Source of the DNA: CAYMRB01 sp964392615
GTDB lineage: Bacteria; Planctomycetota; UBA8108
Assembly: GCA_964392615.1 (NCBI GenBank)
Contig: CAYMRB010000584.1
Span: 1 to 5,105, forward strand
Length of the DNA stretch: 5,105 bases
Reading direction: 5' to 3'
Below the pieces are notes generated by a model. The model saw only the letters and a list, made by a program, of their open reading frames with translations, ran no database searches and was not told the DNA's origin. Position 1 is the stretch's first letter. Every line of letters begins with the position of its first letter. The position numbers were made by a program, and so were the translations under genes. Of this stretch, positions 1-5,105 are shown in pieces.

Positions 1-421
1 ACTCCATCGCGTACAACGCCGTCGCCGCGCCCGTGCGGTCGGCGCCGCTGTGGCAGTGGACGAGAATCGGCCGCTCGGCGTCGCGGTACGTGTCGAGGAG
101 GCGGAGCAGCTCCCAGCGATGCGGGATGCGCTTCGCGCTCATGTCGAGGTCGACGAGTTCGATGCCCAGCTCATCGAGCAGGGCCTTCTCCTTGCGATAC
201 CACTCGTGGTGAGGCGCGGCGCCACGGAGGTTGATCACGGTGCGAATCCCGTGGCGTCCGATAACATCCGCGAGCTCGTCCGGTTCGAGCTGCGCGGAAC
301 GGTAGAACTCCCCGGAGCGGACGATGTGGAGATTCTCACCGCACCCCAGGAACAAGATCAGGCCGACGGCAGCGCCGACCCTGTAGGTCCACCGATAGGC
401 TCCCTTGATTCTCTTCGCCAC
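1..421 (-). CDS. Membrane-anchored tyrosine/dual-specificity protein phosphatase (3' part outside window)
   Basis: Cysteine-dependent phosphatase that would hydrolyse phosphotyrosine or a related phosphoester through a phospho-cysteine intermediate. Visible are 140 residues from a GTG start. Residues 1-14 are basic (MAKRIKGAYRWTYR), 15-27 are hydrophobic (VGAAVGLILFLGC), so the protein is anchored in or exported across the membrane. Residues 32-66 read as the family's N-terminal part (GEFYRSAQ, then GIRTVINLRG). The P-loop is VHCHSGADRTG with nucleophile Cys123 and Arg129 (C-X5-R), encoded around 35-60. Asp90 or Asp92 in LVDLDMSA is a candidate general acid. The GTG start is preferred over an ATG 11 codons upstream because it has a Shine-Dalgarno sequence and lies a sensible distance below the proposed promoter. 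Cys27 follows F-L-G, a poor lipobox, so a plain membrane anchor is likelier than a lipoprotein. It is transcribed away from the transporter operon. Family assignment is firm; the substrate cannot be told. Confidence 0.88.
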   Translation of the reverse strand, partial: MAKRIKGAYRWTYRVGAAVGLILFLGCGENLHIVRSGEFYRSAQLEPDELADVIGRHGIRTVINLRGAAPHHEWYRKEKALLDELGIELVDLDMSAKRIPHRWELLRLLDTYRDAERPILVHCHSGADRTGAATALYAME

Positions 422-427
422 GACGGT

Positions 428-435
428 CTCACCTC
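428..435 (-). promoter_or_regulatory. Shine-Dalgarno sequence for the phosphatase GTG start
   Basis: On the minus strand the sequence reads GAGGTGAG, ending 6 nt before the GTG at 421. The alternative ATG at 454 has no comparable purine-rich stretch in front of it, so this site decides the start. Confidence 0.6.
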
Positions 436-468
436 GGTACGCACGTTGGCGCATCTTGCGACGCGCTG

Positions 469-497
469 ATTGTAGCGCGCCCGCGCTGTTCCGAGAA
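469..497 (-). promoter_or_regulatory. Candidate sigma-70-like promoter of the phosphatase gene
   Basis: The minus strand carries TACAAT (474 to 469), five of six matches to TATAAT and one of few AT-rich hexamers nearby. At 17-bp spacing upstream lies TTCTCG (497 to 492), a weak three-of-six match to TTGACA. A transcript start near 462 would give a leader of about 40 nt before the GTG at 421, but would leave almost no leader before the ATG at 454. The -35 match is poor, so this is a proposal only. Confidence 0.35.
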
Positions 498-521
498 TCC
501 TCGTGCTGTCCGATTCGCCAG

Positions 522-541
522 CGCTGCCGACCACGGCAGCG
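522..541. repeat. Perfect 8-bp inverted repeat with 4-nt loop
   Basis: CGCTGCCG, loop ACCA, then CGGCAGCG form a GC-only-rich hairpin stem without mismatch. It lies about 120 bp before the permease start and about 100 bp before the phosphatase start. There is no T-run on either side and both neighbours diverge, so it is not an intrinsic terminator. It could be an operator for a dimeric regulator or a leader-RNA hairpin, or chance in GC-rich DNA. Confidence 0.4.
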
Positions 542-660
542 GAATTCCTGCAGCCGCGCCGCGCGATTCGACGTCCTATCGACGGGGGAAGACGGTTACC
601 GGAACTCTTCGCGCCCCCTCCGTGCGACGGTATCGAGCGCGATCTGCCGATATCTGAGAC

Positions 661-1647
661 ATGGTCCAGCAGGTGCTGACGCTAGCTCGAAGTACGTTCA
701 CAGAGTCGCTGCGCCAGCCGATCTACGTCGTCCTGATCGGCCTCGGCATCGGCCTCCTGGTACTGAACCCTGCCCTGAGCGCATTCACGTTCGGTGAAGA
801 CGACAAGATGCTGCTCGACCTCGGGCGGGGTACGCTCCTTGTCTGGGGGCTGTTTCTGGCGGGGTTCACCGCCTCCGGCGTGCTCGGGCGTGAGATCGAA
901 CGCCGCACGGTCCTGACGGTTCTGTCCAAGCCCGTCGGGCGCCCGACGTTCGTCATCGGCAAGTACCTCGGCGTCAGCGCGGCCCTCCTGCTCGCCTTCG
1001 CGATCTGGTCGCTCGTGTTCCTGATGACCGTCCGTCACGGCGTCCTGGCGACCGCTCGAGATGCGGTCGACGTTCCCGTCTGGGTCTTCGGCGGCGCCGC
1101 CCTCTTCGTCGCGGTCGCCGTCGCCGGCATCGGGGATTGGCTCCGCCGCTGGCGCTTCAGCGCGCGACTGCCGTGGTTCCTGTGCATCGCGCTGGCGGCA
1201 GCGTACGTCCTTCTGCTGCTGATCGACGCGAATTGGAGCTACCAACCGATCGGCGCCGAATTCGCTCGCGACGATGGTCGGCTCGTACAGGTCTCGCTGG
1301 CTGTCTTGCTTCTTCTCGAGGCGCTTCTCGTGATCGGCGCGATCGCCGTCGCATGCTCGACGCGATGCGGTCAGGTGACGACGCTCGTCATCAGCCTCGT
1401 CGTCTTCCTGCTCGGCCTGTCGAGCGATTGGCTCTTCGGACGATTCGCGGCTGACAACGCGCTGGCGCGGATCGCCTACGCGATCGTGCCCGACTTCCAA
1501 TTCCATTGGACCGCGGACGCCCTGACGCGAGACAGCCCGCTGACCTCGAGCTATGTCGGTCGAGTGAGCGCGTACGGCGCTCTCTTCATCGCCGCCCTGC
1601 TGTGCGTGGCGACGGCTCTTTTCCAAACGCGCGAGGCCGGACGTTGA
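661..1647 (+). CDS. ABC-2 type transporter permease
   Basis: A 328-residue integral membrane protein, the likely membrane half of an ABC exporter. Hydrophobic segments lie roughly at residues 20-39, 57-75, 102-122, 138-157, 170-188, 208-231, 239-258 and 303-321. The stretch after the second segment (residues 76-103, with REIERRT, LSKPVGRP and GKYLG) is the conserved cytoplasmic region typical of ABC-2/NosY-like permeases. A second family-style motif, VPDFQFHW, is at 276-283. There is no Walker A or ABC signature, so the nucleotide-binding subunit must be encoded elsewhere; it is not in the window. The ATG at 661 is the first possible start because an in-frame TGA ends at 657. Its ribosome site is weak (TGAGAC touching the start). 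It is the first gene of the operon, and its TGA overlaps the TTG of the ATPase gene. Substrate unknown. A permease of the gliding or copper-maturation (NosY) type would look alike at this level. Confidence 0.85.
   Translation: MVQQVLTLARSTFTESLRQPIYVVLIGLGIGLLVLNPALSAFTFGEDDKMLLDLGRGTLLVWGLFLAGFTASGVLGREIERRTVLTVLSKPVGRPTFVIGKYLGVSAALLLAFAIWSLVFLMTVRHGVLATARDAVDVPVWVFGGAALFVAVAVAGIGDWLRRWRFSARLPWFLCIALAAAYVLLLLIDANWSYQPIGAEFARDDGRLVQVSLAVLLLLEALLVIGAIAVACSTRCGQVTTLVISLVVFLLGLSSDWLFGRFAADNALARIAYAIVPDFQFHWTADALTRDSPLTSSYVGRVSAYGALFIAALLCVATALFQTREAGR
1633..1636 (+). promoter_or_regulatory. Shine-Dalgarno sequence inside the permease end, for the ATPase TTG start
   Basis: GAGG ends 7 nt before TTG at 1644. 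This supports the TTG, which overlaps the permease stop as TTGA, over the in-frame ATG at 1506 that lies deep within the permease gene. Confidence 0.6.
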
Positions 1648-3650
1648 CCACGAGCACCCTCGACAAGAGCACGCAGACGAGCCCCGAGGCGACCGCCGTC
1701 GTCGAGACCGAGCGGCGCATCGACCTCAAGATCCTCTCGTGCCTGCTCGGCGCCAGCCTGCTGCTCGTGAGCTTCGTATCGCACGCACTCTTCGCGTCCG
1801 ACCTGCACGGCTCGGTTCTCGCCATGGTGGCGTCGATTCTGCTCGGCGCGCCGATCGTCCTCGACGCTCTGCGCGGACTCCTGCGGGACGACGCTCCGCG
1901 GCCCGAGGGCACGCTCGACTCGGCCGATCGGTCGCACGGAACGTCGGGCATGGGCGAGCTCGTTGCCCTCGCTGTCATCGCCAGCTTCGCGTCGGGTCAG
2001 TATCTCGAGTGCGGATCGATCGCGTTCTTCATGCTGATCGCTTCGTTCATCGAGGATCGCACGGCCGTCGGCGCCCGCAAGACGATCGAGTCGCTGATCC
2101 GCCTGACGCCGACGCGCGCAGTCCGCATGAACGCCGAAGGCGACGAGGTCGATGTCGACGCGCGCGACCTGCTGCCGGGCGATGTCGTCGTCGTACGTCC
2201 CGGCGACAACATCCCGGCTGACGGCACGGTCGAGAACGGCACGAGCACGGTCGAAGAGGCGAACATCACGGGCGAGTCACTCCCGGCGGAAAAAACCGCG
2301 GGGGACGACGTCTTCGGCGGCACGATCAACCAGACCGGAGCGATGCGCATCCGCGTGACGCGCGCGGGCGACGAAAGCACCCTCGGACGCGTCCAGAAGC
2401 TCATCCTCGAAGCGAGCGCGTCGCGCCCGGCGGTCGTCCGCATGCTCGACCGCTACGCCGGCTACTACACGCCCGTCGTGCTGATGGTCGCCGGCGTCGT
2501 CCTGTTCTTCACTCGCGACATCGACAGCGCGGTCAGCCTGCTCCTGATCGCATGCCCGGCCGCGATCGTCCTGTCCGGACCGACGGCGATCGTTGCGGCC
2601 CTCAGCGCCGCGGCGCGCCTCGGCGTGCTGATCAAGAACGTCGCCGACCTCGAGACCGCTCGCCGTGTCACGGCGGTCGTCTTCGACAAGACCGGTACGC
2701 TGACGACCGGCAAGCTCGGCGTCACGCGAATGCGTCCCGCGCCGGACGTCGACGGAGCCGACCTGCTGCGGCTGTGCGCCGCCGTCGAGCGGGACTCGAA
2801 GCACCCGGTCGCGCGAGCCGTGCGCGCGGCTGCCGAGAGCGCGCGCGTCGACGTTCCCCAGGCTTCAGAGTTCGAGGAGACCGCGGGACGCGGCGTCGCG
2901 GCGATCGTCGACGGCGATCCGATTCTCGTCGGCCGGCGCAGCTGGATCGAGGAGCGAGACGTCAGCACGACCGAGTTCGACGAGGCGGACACGGACGGCC
3001 TGAGCCTCCTCTGGGTCGCGCGCGCGGGGCGGGTGATCGGCTGGATCGGCCTCGAAGACACGACGCGCGACGACGCCGCCGACACGATCCGTGACCTCGA
3101 GCGTCTCGGCGTGCGCCGGCGCGTACTCGTCACCGGCGATCGCGCCAGCCCCGCGCAGCGCGTCGCGAACGACATCGCGCAGAGCGGTGTCTCGCTGAGC
3201 CATGTCGAGGCCGAGGCGCTTCCCGCACGCAAGCTGGAGCTCGTCGACGACCTCAAGGAGCGCGGCCACACGGTCGCGGTCATCGGCGACGGCGTCAACG
3301 ACGGCCCGGCGCTCGCCGCCGGGCATATCTCGATAGCGATGGGTGCGGCGGGGTCGGACGTCGCGATTCACTCGGCGTCGATCGCGCTGATGAACAACCG
3401 CCTGGACCGCATCCCGTTCCTGCTGCGTCTGTCGGCCCGCACGGTCGCGGTCGTGCGCCAGAACCTCATCGGCGTCGGCCTGTTCGTCGTCGGGATGCTC
3501 GTACTGCTCGGCTGCGGACAGGTGACGCCGCTCGTCGCGGCGCTGGCTCAGGGCCTCAGCTCGATCGTCGTCGTGTTCAACTCCGCCCGACTCGTTCGCG
3601 AGGGCGAGGACCTGACGGAGGCCAAGACTGGCGTGGAGGACGCGTCGTGA
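1644..3650 (+). CDS. P1B-family P-type ATPase (heavy-metal type) with variant CPA transport motif
   Basis: ATP-driven cation pump of the inner membrane, 668 residues from a TTG start. In order: hydrophobic pairs near 31-51 and 57-79 and near 105-117 and 121-136; actuator domain with TGES (209-212); helices near 276-290 and 295-318, the second carrying Cys304-Pro305-Ala306; phosphorylation motif DKTGT (Asp348); the P1B-type HP dipeptide in SKHPVA (His387-Pro388); TGD (497-499); GDGVND (548-553); final helices near 604-623 and 628-648. All catalytic motifs are intact, so it should be an active pump. There is no N-terminal HMA domain or CxxC motif; only about 25 polar residues precede the first helix. 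The transport site is odd: CPA instead of CPC, Val615 where ZntA has Lys693, and Gln636 where ZntA has Asp714. The general sequence style is closest to Zn/Cd and Cu pumps, but the ion cannot be named. It overlaps both neighbours by 4 bp, which points to coupled translation. Confidence 0.92.
   Translation: MTTSTLDKSTQTSPEATAVVETERRIDLKILSCLLGASLLLVSFVSHALFASDLHGSVLAMVASILLGAPIVLDALRGLLRDDAPRPEGTLDSADRSHGTSGMGELVALAVIASFASGQYLECGSIAFFMLIASFIEDRTAVGARKTIESLIRLTPTRAVRMNAEGDEVDVDARDLLPGDVVVVRPGDNIPADGTVENGTSTVEEANITGESLPAEKTAGDDVFGGTINQTGAMRIRVTRAGDESTLGRVQKLILEASASRPAVVRMLDRYAGYYTPVVLMVAGVVLFFTRDIDSAVSLLLIACPAAIVLSGPTAIVAALSAAARLGVLIKNVADLETARRVTAVVFDKTGTLTTGKLGVTRMRPAPDVDGADLLRLCAAVERDSKHPVARAVRAAAESARVDVPQASEFEETAGRGVAAIVDGDPILVGRRSWIEERDVSTTEFDEADTDGLSLLWVARAGRVIGWIGLEDTTRDDAADTIRDLERLGVRRRVLVTGDRASPAQRVANDIAQSGVSLSHVEAEALPARKLELVDDLKERGHTVAVIGDGVNDGPALAAGHISIAMGAAGSDVAIHSASIALMNNRLDRIPFLLRLSARTVAVVRQNLIGVGLFVVGMLVLLGCGQVTPLVAALAQGLSSIVVVFNSARLVREGEDLTEAKTGVEDAS
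3635..3640 (+). promoter_or_regulatory. Shine-Dalgarno sequence for the SPFH gene GTG start
   Basis: GGAGGA lies within the last codons of the ATPase gene; its GGAGG core ends 7 nt before GTG at 3647. It is the strongest ribosome site in the window and fixes the start at the GTGA overlap. Confidence 0.75.
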
Positions 3651-5105
3651 CGACTGCGCGAGACACGGGATTGCGAACCATCGAACGGGGCGTCAGTGCC
3701 GCGCTGGGCGGGCTCGTCATCTCCGTCGCCGTCGCCGCGCTGCTCCTCGGCCTCGCTCTGTGGGCTGGCGGCGTCGCGCTTCTGTCCGTCGCCTTCCACG
3801 CGTTCGGCGGCGTCGCCGTGTGGATCGCGACATGGCTCGTCGAGCTGCAGCGGCGCCAGGTAGCATTGGAAGAACGCGAGAGCGAGGAGCTCCGCGGCTC
3901 TTCCGCTCAGCGCGGAACCGCAGGGGACACGCGAGGCTCGCTGCTCGGCATGGACGACGACGCGCTCGTCGTCGCCCGCCGTCGACTCGATCGATTCGAG
4001 CGCGTGGGCCTGTCGCTGATCGGGCTCGCCGTCGCGCTGTGGCTCGTCGTGACGGGAACCTGGTCGCTCTCACGACTGGGCGATGTGGCCTCCGCCGCCA
4101 CGCGCGAAGCGGCCGCGCCGCTCACGCTGGCCTTCGTTCTCTGCGCGACGAGCTTCGTCGCGTTCGTCGCGAGCCGATTCTTCGCGGGCATGGCGTCGAC
4201 GTCGCACTGGCGTATCCTCCGCGGCGGGGCCGGGTGGCTCGTCGGCTCCTCACTGCTGACGATCGCCGTGTCGATCGCGTGCTTCGTCCTCGCCGGAGCC
4301 GAAATCGACACGCCGCTGCGCGCCGTCAACTGGTGCGCCCCACTTCTGATGGTCGCTCTCGGCGTCGAGATCGCACTCAACCTCGTGCTCGGTCTCTATC
4401 GGCCGCGCCGCAGCGGCGAGCTCGTGCGGCCGGCGTTCGACTCGCGCCTTCTCGGCGTGTTGGCCGCGCCCGGCTCGGTGGGGCGCACGATCAGCGACGC
4501 GATCAACTACCAGTTCGGATTCGAGGTGACGCACAGCTGGTTCTGGCGCCTCCTCGAGCGTACCTTCGGGCGACTTGCCGCGTTCGCCGTCGTCGTGCTG
4601 CTCCTCCTGTCGACGGTCGTCGTCGTCGATCCCTGGGAGCGAGCGATCGTCACTCGCTTCGGCCGCATCTCCGGCGACCCGCTCGGACCGGGGCTTCACT
4701 TCAAGCTGCCGTGGCCGATCAGTCGCGCGGAGCTCTGGGACGTCGGCCGTGTTCGGACGATCCACATCGGTTCCGACATTCACCTGCGCGCGGACGTCCC
4801 CGTCCTGTGGGCGAACGAACACACCGAGCACACGCCAGAGCCGCTGATCGTCGCTGCGCCGAGCTTCGCGGGAGGAGCCGCCGGCCCCGCCGAGGATACC
4901 GACCGCGACGGTTCCCCGACCGTCGCGCTGGTCCACGCGCAGGTATCGGTGCACTACCGCGTGCATCCCGATCGCCTCGTCGACTACGTGCTCGCGAATG
5001 TCGACGCCGCGCAGTACGAGCGCGACGCGGACGCGACGCACGACGCCGATGCGCACGACGCGGATCACGGCGCCCCGCACCGCGACGAGGACGATCATGA
5101 TCACG
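3647..5105 (+). CDS. Polytopic SPFH/Band 7 (HflK-like) membrane protein, C-terminus outside window
   Basis: Scaffold-type membrane protein of the SPFH/Band 7 (HflK, stomatin, prohibitin) group; 486 residues are visible. Hydrophobic helices lie near 19-41, 43-65, 119-139, 157-179, 194-216 and 229-250, with a charged stretch at 66-118 between the second and third. A connecting segment with NYQFGFEVTHSWFWRLLER (287-305) leads to a seventh helix (309-327). The Band 7 domain follows: VDPWERAIVTRFGRI (327-341), then GPGLHFKLPWP (347-357), a variable part, and VHAQVSVHYRV (429-439). Classical HflK has one membrane helix, so the six-helix front part is an addition. Two inserts stand out: a Gly/Ala-rich loop (about 387-424) and a His/Asp-rich tract (459-486) at the window edge. 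HflK with HflC regulates FtsH in E. coli; here no FtsH or HflC is visible. The link to the pump upstream, with which it overlaps by 4 bp, suggests a role in organising the transporter, but this is inference. Confidence 0.85.
   Translation, partial: MTTARDTGLRTIERGVSAALGGLVISVAVAALLLGLALWAGGVALLSVAFHAFGGVAVWIATWLVELQRRQVALEERESEELRGSSAQRGTAGDTRGSLLGMDDDALVVARRRLDRFERVGLSLIGLAVALWLVVTGTWSLSRLGDVASAATREAAAPLTLAFVLCATSFVAFVASRFFAGMASTSHWRILRGGAGWLVGSSLLTIAVSIACFVLAGAEIDTPLRAVNWCAPLLMVALGVEIALNLVLGLYRPRRSGELVRPAFDSRLLGVLAAPGSVGRTISDAINYQFGFEVTHSWFWRLLERTFGRLAAFAVVVLLLLSTVVVVDPWERAIVTRFGRISGDPLGPGLHFKLPWPISRAELWDVGRVRTIHIGSDIHLRADVPVLWANEHTEHTPEPLIVAAPSFAGGAAGPAEDTDRDGSPTVALVHAQVSVHYRVHPDRLVDYVLANVDAAQYERDADATHDADAHDADHGAPHRDEDDHDH
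5024..5104 (+). repeat. His/Asp-rich coding tract with 15-bp near-repeats
   Basis: Within the SPFH gene, residues 460-486 are built almost wholly from Asp, His and Ala. Two adjacent 15-bp units at 5039-5053 and 5054-5068 encode HDADA and HDADH and match at 11 of 15 bases; the 15 bases before them encode DADAT. Six histidines (465, 470, 474, 478, 484, 486) lie in 22 residues. Such tracts in metal-handling proteins often bind Zn, Ni or Cu. The tract continues beyond the window, so its full length is unknown. Confidence 0.7.

Larger units (their letters stand above)
422..660. other. Divergent intergenic region between phosphatase and transporter operon
   Basis: These 239 bases separate two divergent genes and must hold the start signals for both. 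They contain the phosphatase ribosome site, a candidate minus-strand promoter (469-497) and a perfect inverted repeat (522-541). For the plus-strand operon I found only weak hexamers, for example TATCGA at 631-636, and no strong ribosome site before the ATG at 661. I see no credible small gene: open frames crossing the gap lack a ribosome site and any recognisable product. Confidence 0.6.
661..5105 (+). other. Three-gene operon: ABC permease, P-type ATPase, SPFH protein
   Basis: The three genes are on one strand with no gaps: each junction is a 4-bp overlap of stop and start (TTGA at 1644-1647, GTGA at 3647-3650), each with its own ribosome site 7 nt upstream. No terminator-like hairpin with a T-run was seen at either junction. 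The operon is open at its right end, since the SPFH gene is incomplete. Confidence 0.8.

Noticed and set aside
422..454. Phosphatase start at the ATG ending at 452 (11 codons longer)
   Set aside because: It has no Shine-Dalgarno sequence and would be nearly leaderless from the candidate promoter, whereas GTG at 421 follows GAGGTGAG.
50..469. Plus-strand open frame opposite the phosphatase
   Set aside because: The minus strand encodes a complete CX5R phosphatase core with a ribosome site; the plus frame has no recognisable motif.
522..541. Intrinsic terminator
   Set aside because: No T-run follows the stem on either strand, and both flanking genes point away from it.
601..636. ECF-sigma-like promoter, GGAACT (601-606) with TATCGA (631-636)
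   Set aside because: The spacer of 24 bp is too long for the usual 16-17 bp, and the second element does not match an ECF -10.
682..1626. Long open frame on the minus strand opposite the permease
   Set aside because: Its product is highly charged and low in complexity (rich in Asp, Glu, Arg, Gln), as expected of a GC-rich antisense frame. The plus strand encodes a clear membrane protein with family motifs.
1506..1643. N-terminal extension of the ATPase to an upstream ATG
   Set aside because: It would overlap the permease by over 140 bases with an Arg-rich, non-homologous leader. The TTG at 1644 has a ribosome site and the typical stop/start overlap.
4616..4627. GTC trinucleotide run
   Set aside because: It encodes four valines at the end of a membrane helix and reflects codon bias; it is too short to be a microsatellite of note.
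3760..5100. Long plus-strand open frame giving an Arg-rich protein
   Set aside because: It is a frame shadow of the SPFH gene: extreme arginine content, no domain, and no ribosome site matching those of the operon.
4250..5104. Long open frame on the minus strand opposite the SPFH gene
   Set aside because: The plus strand carries the recognisable Band 7 motifs. The antisense product is a compositionally skewed shadow with no motif.

Overview
The window is GC-rich, densely coded bacterial DNA. It holds a divergent pair of transcription units around a short intergenic gap. To the left, on the minus strand and cut by the window edge, is a membrane-anchored protein tyrosine/dual-specificity phosphatase. 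To the right, on the plus strand, are three genes in tight succession: an ABC-2 type permease, a P-type ATPase of the heavy-metal (P1B) family, and a polytopic SPFH/Band 7 (HflK-like) protein that runs off the right edge. No RNA gene, insertion sequence, CRISPR array or attachment site was seen. Polytopic HflK-like proteins of this kind make me think of Planctomycetota or a related lineage, but that is an inference from remembered family style with only modest confidence.

Layout. 1-421 (minus): phosphatase with a complete CX5R active site; its C-terminus is outside the window. 422-660: intergenic region with a plausible minus-strand promoter, a Shine-Dalgarno sequence for the phosphatase and a perfect 8-bp GC-rich hairpin; no convincing plus-strand promoter was found. 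661-1647 (plus): ABC permease. 1644-3650 (plus): P-type ATPase, starting at TTG and overlapping the permease stop by 4 bp (TTGA). 3647-5105 (plus): SPFH protein, starting at GTG and overlapping the ATPase stop by 4 bp (GTGA). Both overlaps have a good Shine-Dalgarno sequence 7 nt upstream of the start, so the three genes are very probably one translationally coupled operon.

How they may work together. All three plus-strand products are integral membrane proteins. The ATPase has a complete catalytic apparatus (TGES, DKTGT, HP, GDGVND). Its transport site is unusual: the CPC motif is CPA, and the positions in the last two membrane helices that bind metal in ZntA or CopA are also changed. It has no N-terminal metal-binding domain. 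The SPFH protein has about six extra membrane helices before its Band 7 domain, and a His/Asp-rich tract inside that domain. One coherent but unproven reading is a membrane-microdomain assembly in which an SPFH scaffold groups a cation (perhaps metal) pump with an ABC exporter. The ABC ATPase partner and any HflC-like partner would have to lie outside the window.
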